Below, in pieces: positions 45,801 to 64,000 of a stretch of 64,000 bases of DNA. The number at the start of each line of letters is the position of its first letter. Within the stretch, counting starts at the first letter, position 1. The notes beneath the pieces were generated by a model. It worked only from the letters and a program-made list of their open reading frames with translations, searched no databases and was not told the origin of the DNA. The stretch is taken from contig JAPTMU010000116.1 in NCBI GenBank assembly GCA_028583405.1, forward strand, positions 293,501 to 357,500, given 5' to 3'. A program made the translations under genes and the position numbers. This DNA is from Pogonophryne albipinna (taxonomy: Eukaryota; Chordata; Actinopteri; Perciformes; Artedidraconidae).

Positions 45801-48800
45801 TCACCCTCTGACAAAACGTTTCCTGCGAGGAGTACAGAGACTCAGACCAGTATCACGCGCTTTAGCGCCTCAATGGGATTTGGCTGTAGTACTGCGAGCA
45901 CTAAGCAAAGCCCCTTTTGAACCATTGGAGCAGGTTCCCCTAAAGTTCTGTCAGCCAAGGTGGCTCTGCTCTTGGCTCTGACATCAGCTAAAAGGGTGAG
46001 TGACTTGTCTGCTCTCTCGGTGGCTCCGTCATGTCTCCAGATCCAAGGAGATGGCAGCTCAGCGGTGTTGCGCCCCAACCCGGTTTTTATGCCAAATGTG
46101 ATCACAAGCTCGTTTAGGTCGAGAGTGATAACCTTGGAAGGCTTCTTTCCCCCTCCTCACAAGTCGGAGGAGGAAGCCACATCTCATCTCCTCTGTCCCG
46201 TGCGCGCGCTGGCATGCTATGTTGCACGCACGGCTGCTTTACGCAAATCCCAGCGGCTATTTGTGCATTATAGAGAGCGCTCAATAGGGCAGCCTCTATC
46301 GGCACAACGCTTGTCACACTGGCTGTGTGAGGCGGTGTCACAGGCGTATGTTTCCTCTGGGTTGGAGCCCCCGGAAAACATTAAGGCGCACAGCACCAGG
46401 AGAATATCAACTTCTACGGCGTTGCACGGGGGAATGACAGTGGAAGACATTTGCATTGCTGCATCTTGGTCTTCACCCTGTTCTTTCATTCGGTTTTATT
46501 TGAGGGATGTCTCCCAGTCATCTCTGACACACTCAGTACTGAATAGTCTGCCAGAATGAGTAGGATCGGGGGGTTTTCAAAGGCATGTCCTCTCTCCTGC
46601 CTGTCGGCATTTAGAGAGCGGCCTTTTGTTCCCCTCTCTTGGTCGTTCCTAATAAATGGGACTCGATCTCTACTTTTAGAAACGACAGGTAGCCCGAGTA
46701 AGCCTACCTTCATTCCCTGATGGAGAAATATTCATTGTTGGGGGAAAAAATGTTATATTTCCAGGGAAGGTGATGCTCCATTTTCGCACGGCGAAATGGA
46801 CATGGGTTATTAACTGAGTAGGTGTGGTTTTGTGCTTCTGGTAACGGACGGAACCAGTGGGGCGTAGACTACATCCTGCTTCGCCCTTAACCCAATAGCG
46901 ATAGCCTTAGAGGGCGAAGCCTTATACGATATAGAACTGAGGTTACGTAATGTAACCCAGCTTCTGTGAGTATAGGCGCAGCCCTCTAAGGTTCGGGCCC
47001 CACTGGTTCCGCGAATAGCTGAAGAAAAGCTGTTGGAGTGGATTGTAAGGCCTGCTTCCTATTTATACGGAAGTGAGCCTGGAGGTGGGGCCCACGTCGT
47101 AGGTGGGCGTGGAATAAATCTGTCAGTGCTGCACACGTGCAGTGGGATTAACCCAATAGCGATAGCCTTAGAGGGCTGCGCCTATACTCACAGAAGCTGG
47201 GTTACATTACGTAACCCCAGCTTTCATTTTTGTCCCTTGGTCAGCTCACTCTGTGTTTTGTTGTTATTTTCAGAGCGTTAGAGAGCAGGAAGTGAGAGCT
47301 CTGATCCTGGTTCCAACCAAAGAGCTGGGTCAGCAGGTTCAGGCCATGATGAGACAGTTAACAGCGTACTGCTCCAGGGACGTCCGAGTGGCCGACATCA
47401 CGGGGAAAGCTGACCTATCAGCACAGAGGTCAGTCTGGTTGAGGAGTTTTAATACCTTAGAATGTATTCTCCTGTATCAAGTGTAATAAGATATAATGAT
47501 ATGTCTTTTGTGTTTAAACAGGCCTATCTTAATGGAGAAGCCCGATGTGGTTGTGGGGACCCCGTCACGAGTGCTCGCCCACCTCAGTGCCCAGAACCTG
47601 GTCCTGCATTCGTCCCTTGAGATGCTGGTGGTAGATGAGGCCGACCTGCTCTTCTCTTTTGGCTTCGAGGCAGACCTGAAGAACTTGTTGTGGTGAGAAC
47701 ACAGTTTGACTTTAAATCACTTACCTGAGGCAGCTGCACATGGTTTAATTAAGCAATAAGCCATGGCAGGCAGTTATTATAACAATAAACATGTGACATT
47801 TGCAACATTTCCACACGTTCTTCTACACTATTTCTGTTATCTTAAAATGTACATAATCATATTTTTGTTGTGTTTTAACAGTCATTTGCCAAAGATCTAC
47901 CAGTCGTTCCTGATGTCAGCTACTCTCACAGAAGACGTTCAGGCCTTAAAGGAGCTGCTGCTGCACAACCCTGTAATGTCTTATTCAAAATCATAGTATT
48001 AAACAGGCTGCATGTGTGTCTGAGTTATCTGCTTACAGTTTATTAAGTTAAATACATATTAGAAGCTGTAAGTGTTCCTGGTTTTGTCTTTACCCCGGTA
48101 TCTGTGTTCTCCCAGGTGATCCTGAAGCTCCAGGGCTCTCAGCTCCCTGACAGCAGCCAGCTGCAGCAGTACGGCCTCAAGTGTGAGGAGGAGGATAAGT
48201 TCCTGCTCATCTACACGCTGCTGAAGCTGAGCCTGGTTCAGGGGAAGACGCTGGTGTTTGTGGGAGCGGTGGACCGAAGCTACAGACTCAAACTGTTCCT
48301 GGAGCAGTTTGGTATTCCTGCCTGTGTGCTGAACTCTGAGCTGCCCGTCCAGTCCAGGTGAGAGAAGAGTGCAGAATAGAATTACTAGTTAGTTTTAACT
48401 TAATAATTTTTGTATAGCCTTTTCATCTATTGAAAAAAACATGTTTCTCCAAATGTGGAGATTTTAGAATATTTAAGATAAACATTTAGATAAGTTGTCC
48501 TACATGGTCTTTTTCAAAAATACATTGTCCCAAAGCTAAATACAAAGCTATTTTTCTGGGCCGATAATGATTTTTTAGAGATACATGCTTCTCATAAAGT
48601 AAGCACAACTCTAAATATCTAGTATTAAAATGCATCATGCATATTCAATCAGTTGTAATATTATTCTAGAAATATAATATAAGTAAAACACTATTGCCAC
48701 ACAATGAGTACTTTTATAATTTAAGTACATTTTGCTGATGATACTTGCATACTTGAGTAAGGTTTTGAATTCTTCTTCTACCACTCTTCAGTTATACTGT

Positions 48801-51800
48801 GTTTTTAAAAACCGGCAAATACACATCTGAAAAGTAATTTAAAGAGTCACAAAAGGGTTGCCGGGTATCTCAGTAATTGCAGTTAATAGTATATTATTCC
48901 AAGCATTCAGTTATATTCAAAGCTTGATATTAAAGATGAATACATTATTTGTTGGGCTTCTTTGCCCCCTAGTTAACGTTACATTCAACACCGATACAAA
49001 AATAATGAGTACAATTTAAAACACAGTAACAAACATGTCAGCCGAAACTGCCCTTCAAAGAAATCAAAGTGCCATTCAAGCCATACAGTAGATTATTAAC
49101 CACAACATGTTATCCCCTTTCCTTGTGTTGATCATGATGTTTCCTTCCTCCCTGCTTCAGGTGTCACATCATCACTCAGTTCAACCAGGGCTTCTACGAC
49201 TACATCATCGCCACAGATGAACAGAGTTTGGCCGACCCCGCTGCTGCTCCACCGCCGACGGCAGGCAAAGGGAAGAAGAAGAAGAAGAACACAGACAAGG
49301 GAGGAAGGTGAGTCAATTGAGAGATTTTTTTGTATCAACCCTGAACACTCTTTTGTACAATAGACAATGATCGGGAGAAGTCAAGGGTGATACAATATGG
49401 CTTATCAAATACGGCACATTGATTTATGTCATATGCAACTTAACTGCAAACATTACCTTTAAACGTCCCAGCTCATAATGTTACCTACCATCCTTTTATG
49501 TGTTAAAACACATAAGTGTTGATTTTGGTTCTTTCATCAGATAATGAACGGACAGACTTTTCTGTGGTCCTTTTCATGGCATTTGTACATTTTTGTTGAC
49601 TTGATTGGTATTTTTCTGTTGTGAAAGGGCGAAGGACAAAGAGTATGGAGTCTCCAGAGGGGTGGACTTCCAGAATGTTTCAAATGTCATCAACTTTGAT
49701 TTCCCCATGACTGTAGAATCTTACATTCATCGAGTTGGGAGGTGAGCAGTGTTTCAGTTCAGTCACACTTCAGGATCAATGATTCATGAGGGCACCTTCT
49801 TCCTATTAAAAGGAAGAAGCCATGTATGTCCTATAACTATCAAATCCTGATTTGGTATTATTGTTTTTTGTAGAACGGCCCGAGCAGACAACCCCGGCAC
49901 TGCTCTGTCCTTCATCTCTCACACTGAGATTGGTGTGCTATCAGAGGTGGAGGACGCTCTCACAGGAGGTAACCAGGACTTCTTTTAATACACTTTGCGT
50001 CTAAGCCTTTAGTCATGTGGCCAGTTTTAATATGAAACATGTATTTTGTTTTTTTTAGATACGTCTGATTGTGTTCTAAAACCATATGAGTTTAAGATGG
50101 ACGAGATTGAGGGCTTCAGGTACAGGTGCAGGGTGAGCATCCTCCTCATATCTGTGACTAACCAAACAAAGCCAAACAGGATCAACAATTTATTTGGATT
50201 AAAACTCCAGCATGCGAAAAAACTAGCGTTTGGATGGTGAACGTTTCTGGTGTTTGTATGCAGGATGCCATGCGTTCAGTGACAAAGCAGGCAGTGAAGG
50301 AGGCCAGACTGAAGGAGATCAAACAGGAGCTGCTTAACTCAGAAAAACTCAAGGTGAGTGATAGCCACTGTTTTTTAGGAGAGAGTTGAAGTGTGAGGAC
50401 ATGTTGTGATTTGGTGTCCCTGCTGTCTCTCAGACATATTTTGAGGACAATCCCAGAGACCTGCAGCTGCTCAGACACGACAAAGACCTCCATCCTGCTG
50501 TGATCAAACCCCACCTGAGGAACGTGCCCGACTACCTCAGTAAGAGACACACACAAAATAACACCTGAAATATCAGTTTTAGTGAAATCTATATTTAGAA
50601 TACCACTTTATAATATATTTGCTCACAAAGTATTGCATCTTTAAATAGAAATACTCAATTAAAGTAAAAAGTACATTTACATTGTACATGGTAAATGTCA
50701 ATCATTTGTAATGAATCATTTCCCCCTGCCGTTCTCCAGTTCCCGAGACACTGAAGGGCGTCGTGAATCCGCTGTCAAACAGGAGGAAGAAGAAGAAGAT
50801 GGTAAAATCAAAACCAGATGGAGTCATCAAGAGCAGCTTCAAGGTGAGACCCAAGAAAAACAATCTGTTCAAATTGACTGAATCCCATAAAGGTAACTGG
50901 TGACAGTTTTCGATTCAACACCAGCCAAACCTGGAAAAGAGAATAAACCCCTCGATGCTCACCTGGTACAGGGTTCGGTTACAACTTCTAAGGGTTTTAG
51001 TTCTCTGTGATAAAAAAGGCTAGCTTGCCAGAAGACCTTTCTTTTGCTTCCTGTGCATTATGTTCGGAGGAGATGGTACCTGGACAAGAAAAGATTTCAG
51101 GATCTCAAGCATTTTTCAGAGAGGATTAATGAACAAGCAGCAAACATCTAACGTAACCATAAGTGGTGGCATATATAAACAGGGAATTGAGCAGAATAAC
51201 AGCAAGTTGAGGGCAACAGGTATATGCTTAATCAAATCACTGATTTTAAACTCTTTAATAATGTCTAAATTCTGTTAGTGCATCTGTCCTAAGCAGGGGT
51301 TAAATTGGGGGGGGGGGTCTCATTATTTGACCTTAAGGGCTATACTGTATATGAGGCCCTAAAGTATCTGCTCCATTATCTGTATCAAATGCACACATTG
51401 ATGCCACCAGATTACACAATAAAAATAGAAAGTTCTACAAATAAATTAGTTTACATCTTAAAGGCGGGGTAGGTAATTTTGGAGAAACCAGCTCGAGTGC
51501 GCTAGAATTTGAAAATACACAACCGGAAGAAATCTGCCACTTCCTCACAGAGCCCCTCCTCCAACACACATGAACGCGCACATGACCAATGAGGGCACGA
51601 GATAAGTTTGTGCACAGATGGAAGGCTGACAGGCAGGTAGGCCATCCAGTTACTTTAGCCGGGCCATTTTTTTATGGATTTTTTGTCAAAGCACTTCAGA
51701 TTTCATTGTTATCGGGATGTTAAGAGCATTCCATGGAATATAACAAAAAGGGTATCTCGAGCCGGTTTCTCAAACTTACCTACCCCACCTTTAAATTATT

Positions 51801-52628
51801 AATATATACACACATTTATTTTTGCAAATATCCAACCTTCAAATTGCTTTTTTAAATCAACATTGCTCTGCACACTTGCTAAAGAACATTTGTGTAGTAA
51901 TCTCAGTTCATTTGTAGGGCTGCGCGGGTATGGCCAAAAATCAAAAAAAGTATGTGAGTAAATCTCACTGTAAATTATTTAATTATGACTCGGCTTTATG
52001 CACACACATACATTTAGCATGGTTTAGGAAACCAGCTCTGTGTTACAAGACGGCTCGGGTCGTTTGGCGGCACCGCTGCAGACTCTGTGTACACTGCCGC
52101 AGACTCTCTGTGTACACACACACACTGCCGCAGACTCTCTGCATGGAGGAGCAGCGGAGCCCGGGCGATGCTGCTCCTCCAAGGAAGAGACACACGTTCA
52201 CTAAGCCGAAAAAACACTATCCGGTCAAAGAGACCTGTAAAGTAAAGTCAACACATATCGACCCTAAATATAGTCTATATTAAGAAGGAGAAACGTTTTA
52301 ACATATATCATTTTTTGTAAACATATGACAAATGTGCGAGGGTGAGCGACGTCAGAGCATCGTCCTATGTGCGGGGCTGTCCAAGGCTCAGCCCCGGCCC
52401 AATTTAACCCCTGGTCCTAAGTAGTTGTTTACCCATGATTTTGAACACCTTATATGCCATTGAACATAATATGAAAATGAGCTGATTATCTCACATAGAA
52501 ATACGTTGGAGAGTTGCTAAATGTATGGTTTCAATCTCTTCTGATAGAACATCCAGGGGAAGAACCCACTGAAGAGTTTCCGATACAGCGCCGGGAGGAA
52601 CAGGAAAGACACACCAGTCAAGTCCTAG
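42276..52628 (+). CDS. ddx56: ATP-dependent RNA helicase DDX56, complete
   Basis: Fourteen exons: 42276-42332, 43353-43514, 47274-47428, 47522-47692, 47882-47972, 48116-48357, 49161-49307, 49628-49741, 49874-49968, 50059-50132, 50264-50353, 50434-50539, 50740-50843 and 52548-52628. They sum to 1,689 nt, 562 residues; human DDX56 has 547. In order: F-x-x-M-G-F Q-motif, A-R-T-G-S-G-K-T (I), P-T-K-E-L (Ia), T-P-S-R-V (Ib), V-D-E-A-D (II), S-A-T-L-T-E-D (III), T-L-V-F-V-G (IV), the DDX56-type insertion between I-A-T-D and S-R-G-V-D-F (V), and Y-I-H-R-V-G-R-T-A-R (VI). A Lys-rich C-terminus suits a nucleolar 60S-assembly factor. Exons 1-5 lie in unit B and the rest in unique DNA. Intron 2 holds a DIRS element and intron 13 nested transposons. 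Confidence 0.95.
42802..42880. repeat. (TA)n microsatellite, unit B
   Basis: Expanded to almost 40 TA units, with one phase break near 42872. One of the largest differences between the two units. Confidence 0.95.
43826..45460 (+). pseudogene. DIRS reverse transcriptase and RNase H, unit B (YxDD damaged)
   Basis: As in unit A, including the two shared frameshifts, but codon 44251-44253 is GGC in place of GAC, so Y-L-D-D becomes Y-L-G-D and a catalytic metal-binding Asp is lost. L-A-P-R-T-F is also L-A-P-R-I-F. The RNase H motifs are unchanged. Confidence 0.88.
45507..46559 (+). pseudogene. DIRS tyrosine recombinase, unit B (catalytic half intact)
   Basis: Lacks the 20-bp repeat of unit A, so 45960-46559 is one open frame of 199 codons with R, H-x-x-R, W and Tyr in place. 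Only the shared one-base loss near 45945 separates it from the core-binding half. An A-to-V change lies at about 45590. Confidence 0.88.
48358..49160. other. ddx56 intron 6
   Basis: AT-rich. A fragment of the AAGTACTTGAGTAA-type fish MITE is at about 48700-48790. Nothing else recognised. Confidence 0.5.
51294..52413. mobile_element. hAT-type element with 8-bp target duplication in ddx56 intron 13
   Basis: GTCCTAAG flanks it at 51286-51293 and 52414-52421. Termini are inverted: CAGGGGTTAAATTGGG at both ends. At 1,120 bp it has no transposase. It holds a nested TTAA MITE, a G run near 51307, and a roughly 30-bp tandem repeat built on GCCGCAGACTCTCTG (52075-52145). The 117-codon frame at 51930-52283 spans that repeat and is not supported as a gene. 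Confidence 0.85.
51462..51790. mobile_element. TTAA-flanked MITE nested in the hAT-type element
   Basis: TTAA at 51458-51461 and 51791-51794 flanks 329 bp whose ends are inverted repeats of about 40 bp, beginning AGG(C/T)GGGGTAGGTAA and including GAAACC(A/G)GCTCGAG. TTAA duplication fits piggyBac- or Kolobok-type elements. Confidence 0.85.
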
Positions 52629-54336
52629 CCGGAGCTGCAGTACACAGAGTGTATCAGTCCTGGAGGTTATAACTGTGCAGAAACCCAGGGCACCGTTCTG
52701 ATCCATTGTCGGCCCGGACGAGACAAATATAAACTCTATTGACTTTGGATGAAATGGGCTGTTGAGTCTATATGGCCCACGGAGGAAACGGACGATGAAC
52801 GCAGACTTATGTGAACTTTGAAACCAAGGAAATGCAGGAGACATCCGTTTGAACTTGGATTTTGTCAAATCTAAACATGATATATCGTCTGTTGAGGAAT
52901 ATAGTATCTGTATCATCTTATTTCTAATGCGTCTGTTCTAAAAACATTGAAATGTTGATTTAAAATAAAAGTATTTCTTCTCAAACGTTAAGCATTTATG
53001 TTGTAGTTCTTATAGATCATATTTTCTATGCAAACATGTTCAGTTGCAATTAATAACTTGTAGTAAACACAACTGAGGCTGATTGGGAAAAATAAACCAA
53101 AGTATTGGACACATTAAAATATTAAACACATTTTCTAACAATCTTATCCAGTAGTTTCATTTTGTTGAGGTATAGAATAGCCCCTTTCAAATCTGTCAGG
53201 AAAAGAGGTAGGGAAAGTAAGGAGTTTATTCTGACACACCTGTGAGAGAAACACACAAATGCAGAAAGAGGGATTTATTCCAGTTTTTTTATGTCTTTGC
53301 TTGAAAAACTATTTGTTGTGACCCATGAAATGTAAACAGTGGCAGTTCCAGGAACAGGCTTGATTTCCTGGACTTCACTGAGCAACAATCCTGGAAATGT
53401 TCTGATCCCGGGGGGGGGTTTCGATGAATCATGATTCTCTCAGATCTGCTTGGATTTAGACTTCCTGTTCTTTGTTGGACTTACAACAGTTCAAATATGT
53501 CTCATTTCGTCCAGTTTCAATGCCTTTCCTATTCTCCTGCTTTTACATGACAATACTTTACCCATCAGCCAAATTTAACCTAATTGTCCTTCTCGTTACT
53601 ATTGTAAATTACTGCCGCACAACATGAAGCCTTAAAGTGAACTTTCTGATAGGGCCGTGGGTGTAAAGCCAGCCTACATTTCCCATATTACATCATATCG
53701 GACGCAAATCTGGATCAGCTCCGTTGTAGCCCCGTTTTTAGAGATTTGGGTATGGAGGAAAAGAGAGGTTTTTTTTTCTGATGCTGCGTGAGTTCCCTGA
53801 CGCACCGGGGACACATTTATGTATAAAAGACATCAAAAAGTGCATTTTGCATGATAGGTCCCCTTGAAGTCATCATTAGAACCACAAAATCGTACACAAT
53901 CTAAAGTTACTTAGAAAAATGTTTTAATCAAATGCATTCAGAAGTACATTTAATCAGTTGAACTGAATCCATCATACTGTAAAGCAATTAAGAAACATAA
54001 AGATATAGCCTATAGACATTTCAAATGGAGAGGTACCTAATTATTTCCTGTTTGTGTTGTGACATGTTTATTGTTTTATTAAAGCCAAATATATTGAGCT
54101 GTATAGTGTATGCTAAGCACAATCTTTTATTCCAGATCAATTCTCTGTATGAAATTTCCCAAAACAAATTTGTATTACGGACATTCCCTAAAAGTCTCCG
54201 CTCACAATGTTCCCCGAATTCAGTATTTTGAGCGCTAAATAACTTGTGTGTTCTGTGTTTTTAAAGCTGTGAGGATGCAGCAATCAGAAGTGGTTAGTAA
54301 GGTTTTACATGGATGTTGTGTCACTGAATGTAGAAA
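52629..54336. other. Convergent ddx56/aebp1 3' region
   Basis: Holds both 3' UTRs and no further gene. A fragment of the AAGGGGACCTATCATGC-type fish MITE lies at about 53640-53870, including GTATAAAAGACAT, which recurs in the aebp1 intron MITE at 57626. Confidence 0.5.
52964..52969 (+). terminator. Poly(A) signal of ddx56
   Basis: AATAAA 336 bases after the TAG, in an AT-rich context, before the converging aebp1 gene. Confidence 0.7.
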
Positions 54337-63427
<9,091 letters not shown>

Positions 63428-63461
63428 CTGAAACAGAAGGAAATAAGTGATAAAACATATC

Positions 63462-63830
63462 CTTACTTTCAAATCAAATCAAATCAAGTTTTATTTATAT
63501 AGCACATTTATAAACGATTTTTGGTCGAGCCAAAGTGCTGTACATATAATAAAAATAGCCTACAGTAGAGACACTTTACAGCAAATACAACAGCACAGAT
63601 TGTTCAGAATATCAGTATGAGAAAAACGACACCCTCTGTCCTTAGACCCTCTGTCCTTAGACCCTCACATCGTACAAGGAAAAACTTCCAGAGAAAACCC
63701 ACAGTTTAAGGGAAACATGGGAGAAACCTCAGGGAGAGCAACAGAGGAGGGATCCCTCTCCCAGGACGGACAGACGTGCAATAGATGACTTTGCAATCAC
63801 TCCGTCAAGGACGTATATAGACCTAATTAC
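63462..63830 (-). mobile_element. LINE-derived interspersed repeat in an aebp1 intron
   Basis: An ATCAA run precedes AGTTTTATTTATATAGCACA and CCAAAGTGCTGTACAT, the reverse complement of a common fish LINE 3' end. It continues into a GGGAGAAACCTCAGGGAGAG / AGAGGAGGGATCCCTCT block that I recall as frequent in fish genomes. A TGTCCTTAGACCCTC repeat is at 63635-63665. Confidence 0.6.
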
Positions 63831-64000
63831 ATTACATTAAAAAAGTGTTAAATTAAATGAGGTAAGAGAAAAGTGTTCATAGTAATTCACAATACAATAA
63901 GGAAAATATAATAAATACACAAATAATAAAACTAGGATACTCTGGTATATTTCTCAAAAGTTACTGTCATTATTTATTTTCAAATTTGTTTTAATTAAAT
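63831..64000. other. aebp1 intron, window end
   Basis: AT-rich, nothing recognised. Confidence 0.5.

Larger units (their letters stand above)
43575..47216 (+). mobile_element. DIRS-type tyrosine-recombinase retrotransposon, internally deleted, unit B
   Basis: Same insertion as in unit A, duplicated with the unit. Terminal repeats and internal complementary region are preserved. Its right end GTAACC is at 47211-47216. Confidence 0.92.
28877..47917 (+). repeat. Tandem duplication, unit B (about 19.04 kb)
   Basis: Second copy of the 9781-28870 unit. Offsets drift from 19,096 to 19,022 to 19,067 bases because of array-length differences. It runs directly into the unique downstream exons of ddx56, so its right edge is the ancestral one. 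Confidence 0.95.

Noticed and set aside
9781..47917. Repeated architecture considered as a CRISPR-like or phage-like array
   Set aside because: Eukaryotic introns, poly(A) signals and fish transposons throughout; the repeat is one large tandem duplication.
51930..52283. 117-codon frame in ddx56 intron 13
   Set aside because: Crosses a tandem repeat inside a hAT-type element; no family resemblance.
53281..53860. Possible small gene between ddx56 and aebp1
   Set aside because: No open frame with splice or domain support; contains MITE-like sequence.

Overview
The window looks like nuclear DNA of a ray-finned (teleost, probably percomorph) fish. Genes are split into many short GT-AG exons with AATAAA signals, and the mobile elements are of fish type: an L2-clade LINE, DIRS tyrosine-recombinase retrotransposons, hAT-like and TTAA-type non-autonomous DNA transposons, and simple repeats. 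No operons, CRISPR arrays or bacterial signals were seen.

Layout. (1) 1-9.7 kb: the 3' end of a cyclophilin A (ppia-type) gene; relics of mus81 on the minus strand (last two exons at 1041-1385 and an exon with an in-frame stop at 6905-7034); between them a 4,255-bp element with CAGAG termini and an 8-bp target duplication that carries a decayed THAP-domain gene; then a dead L2 LINE split by a TTAA-type MITE. (2) 9.8-47.9 kb: a nearly identical ~19-kb direct tandem duplication. Each unit contains a (ACT)n array, a complete five-exon ppia-like gene, dusp26 (minus strand) and the 5' half of ddx56 with a 3.66-kb DIRS element in its second intron. (3) 47.9-52.6 kb: the rest of ddx56, intact only downstream of unit B. 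(4) 54.3-63.4 kb: aebp1 on the minus strand, tail-to-tail with ddx56, its 5' end beyond the window.

The duplication ends inside ddx56 exon 5, so the unit A ddx56 is cut at helicase motif III, while unit B joins the downstream exons and gives a full 562-residue reading frame. Conversely, dusp26 is intact in unit A and frameshifted by a 14-bp deletion in unit B. Each unit therefore supplies one of the two genes intact. The two DIRS copies share old frameshifts and then carry different later lesions: a 20-bp repeat in the recombinase of A, and loss of an Asp of the RT YxDD motif in B.

The ppia, ddx56 and aebp1 neighbourhood resembles human 7p13 as I recall it, which supports the gene calls. The least familiar object is the THAP-bearing element at 2144-6398: it has hallmarks of a cut-and-paste transposon but no recognisable transposase. 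All calls are by reading; no alignment or database search was run.
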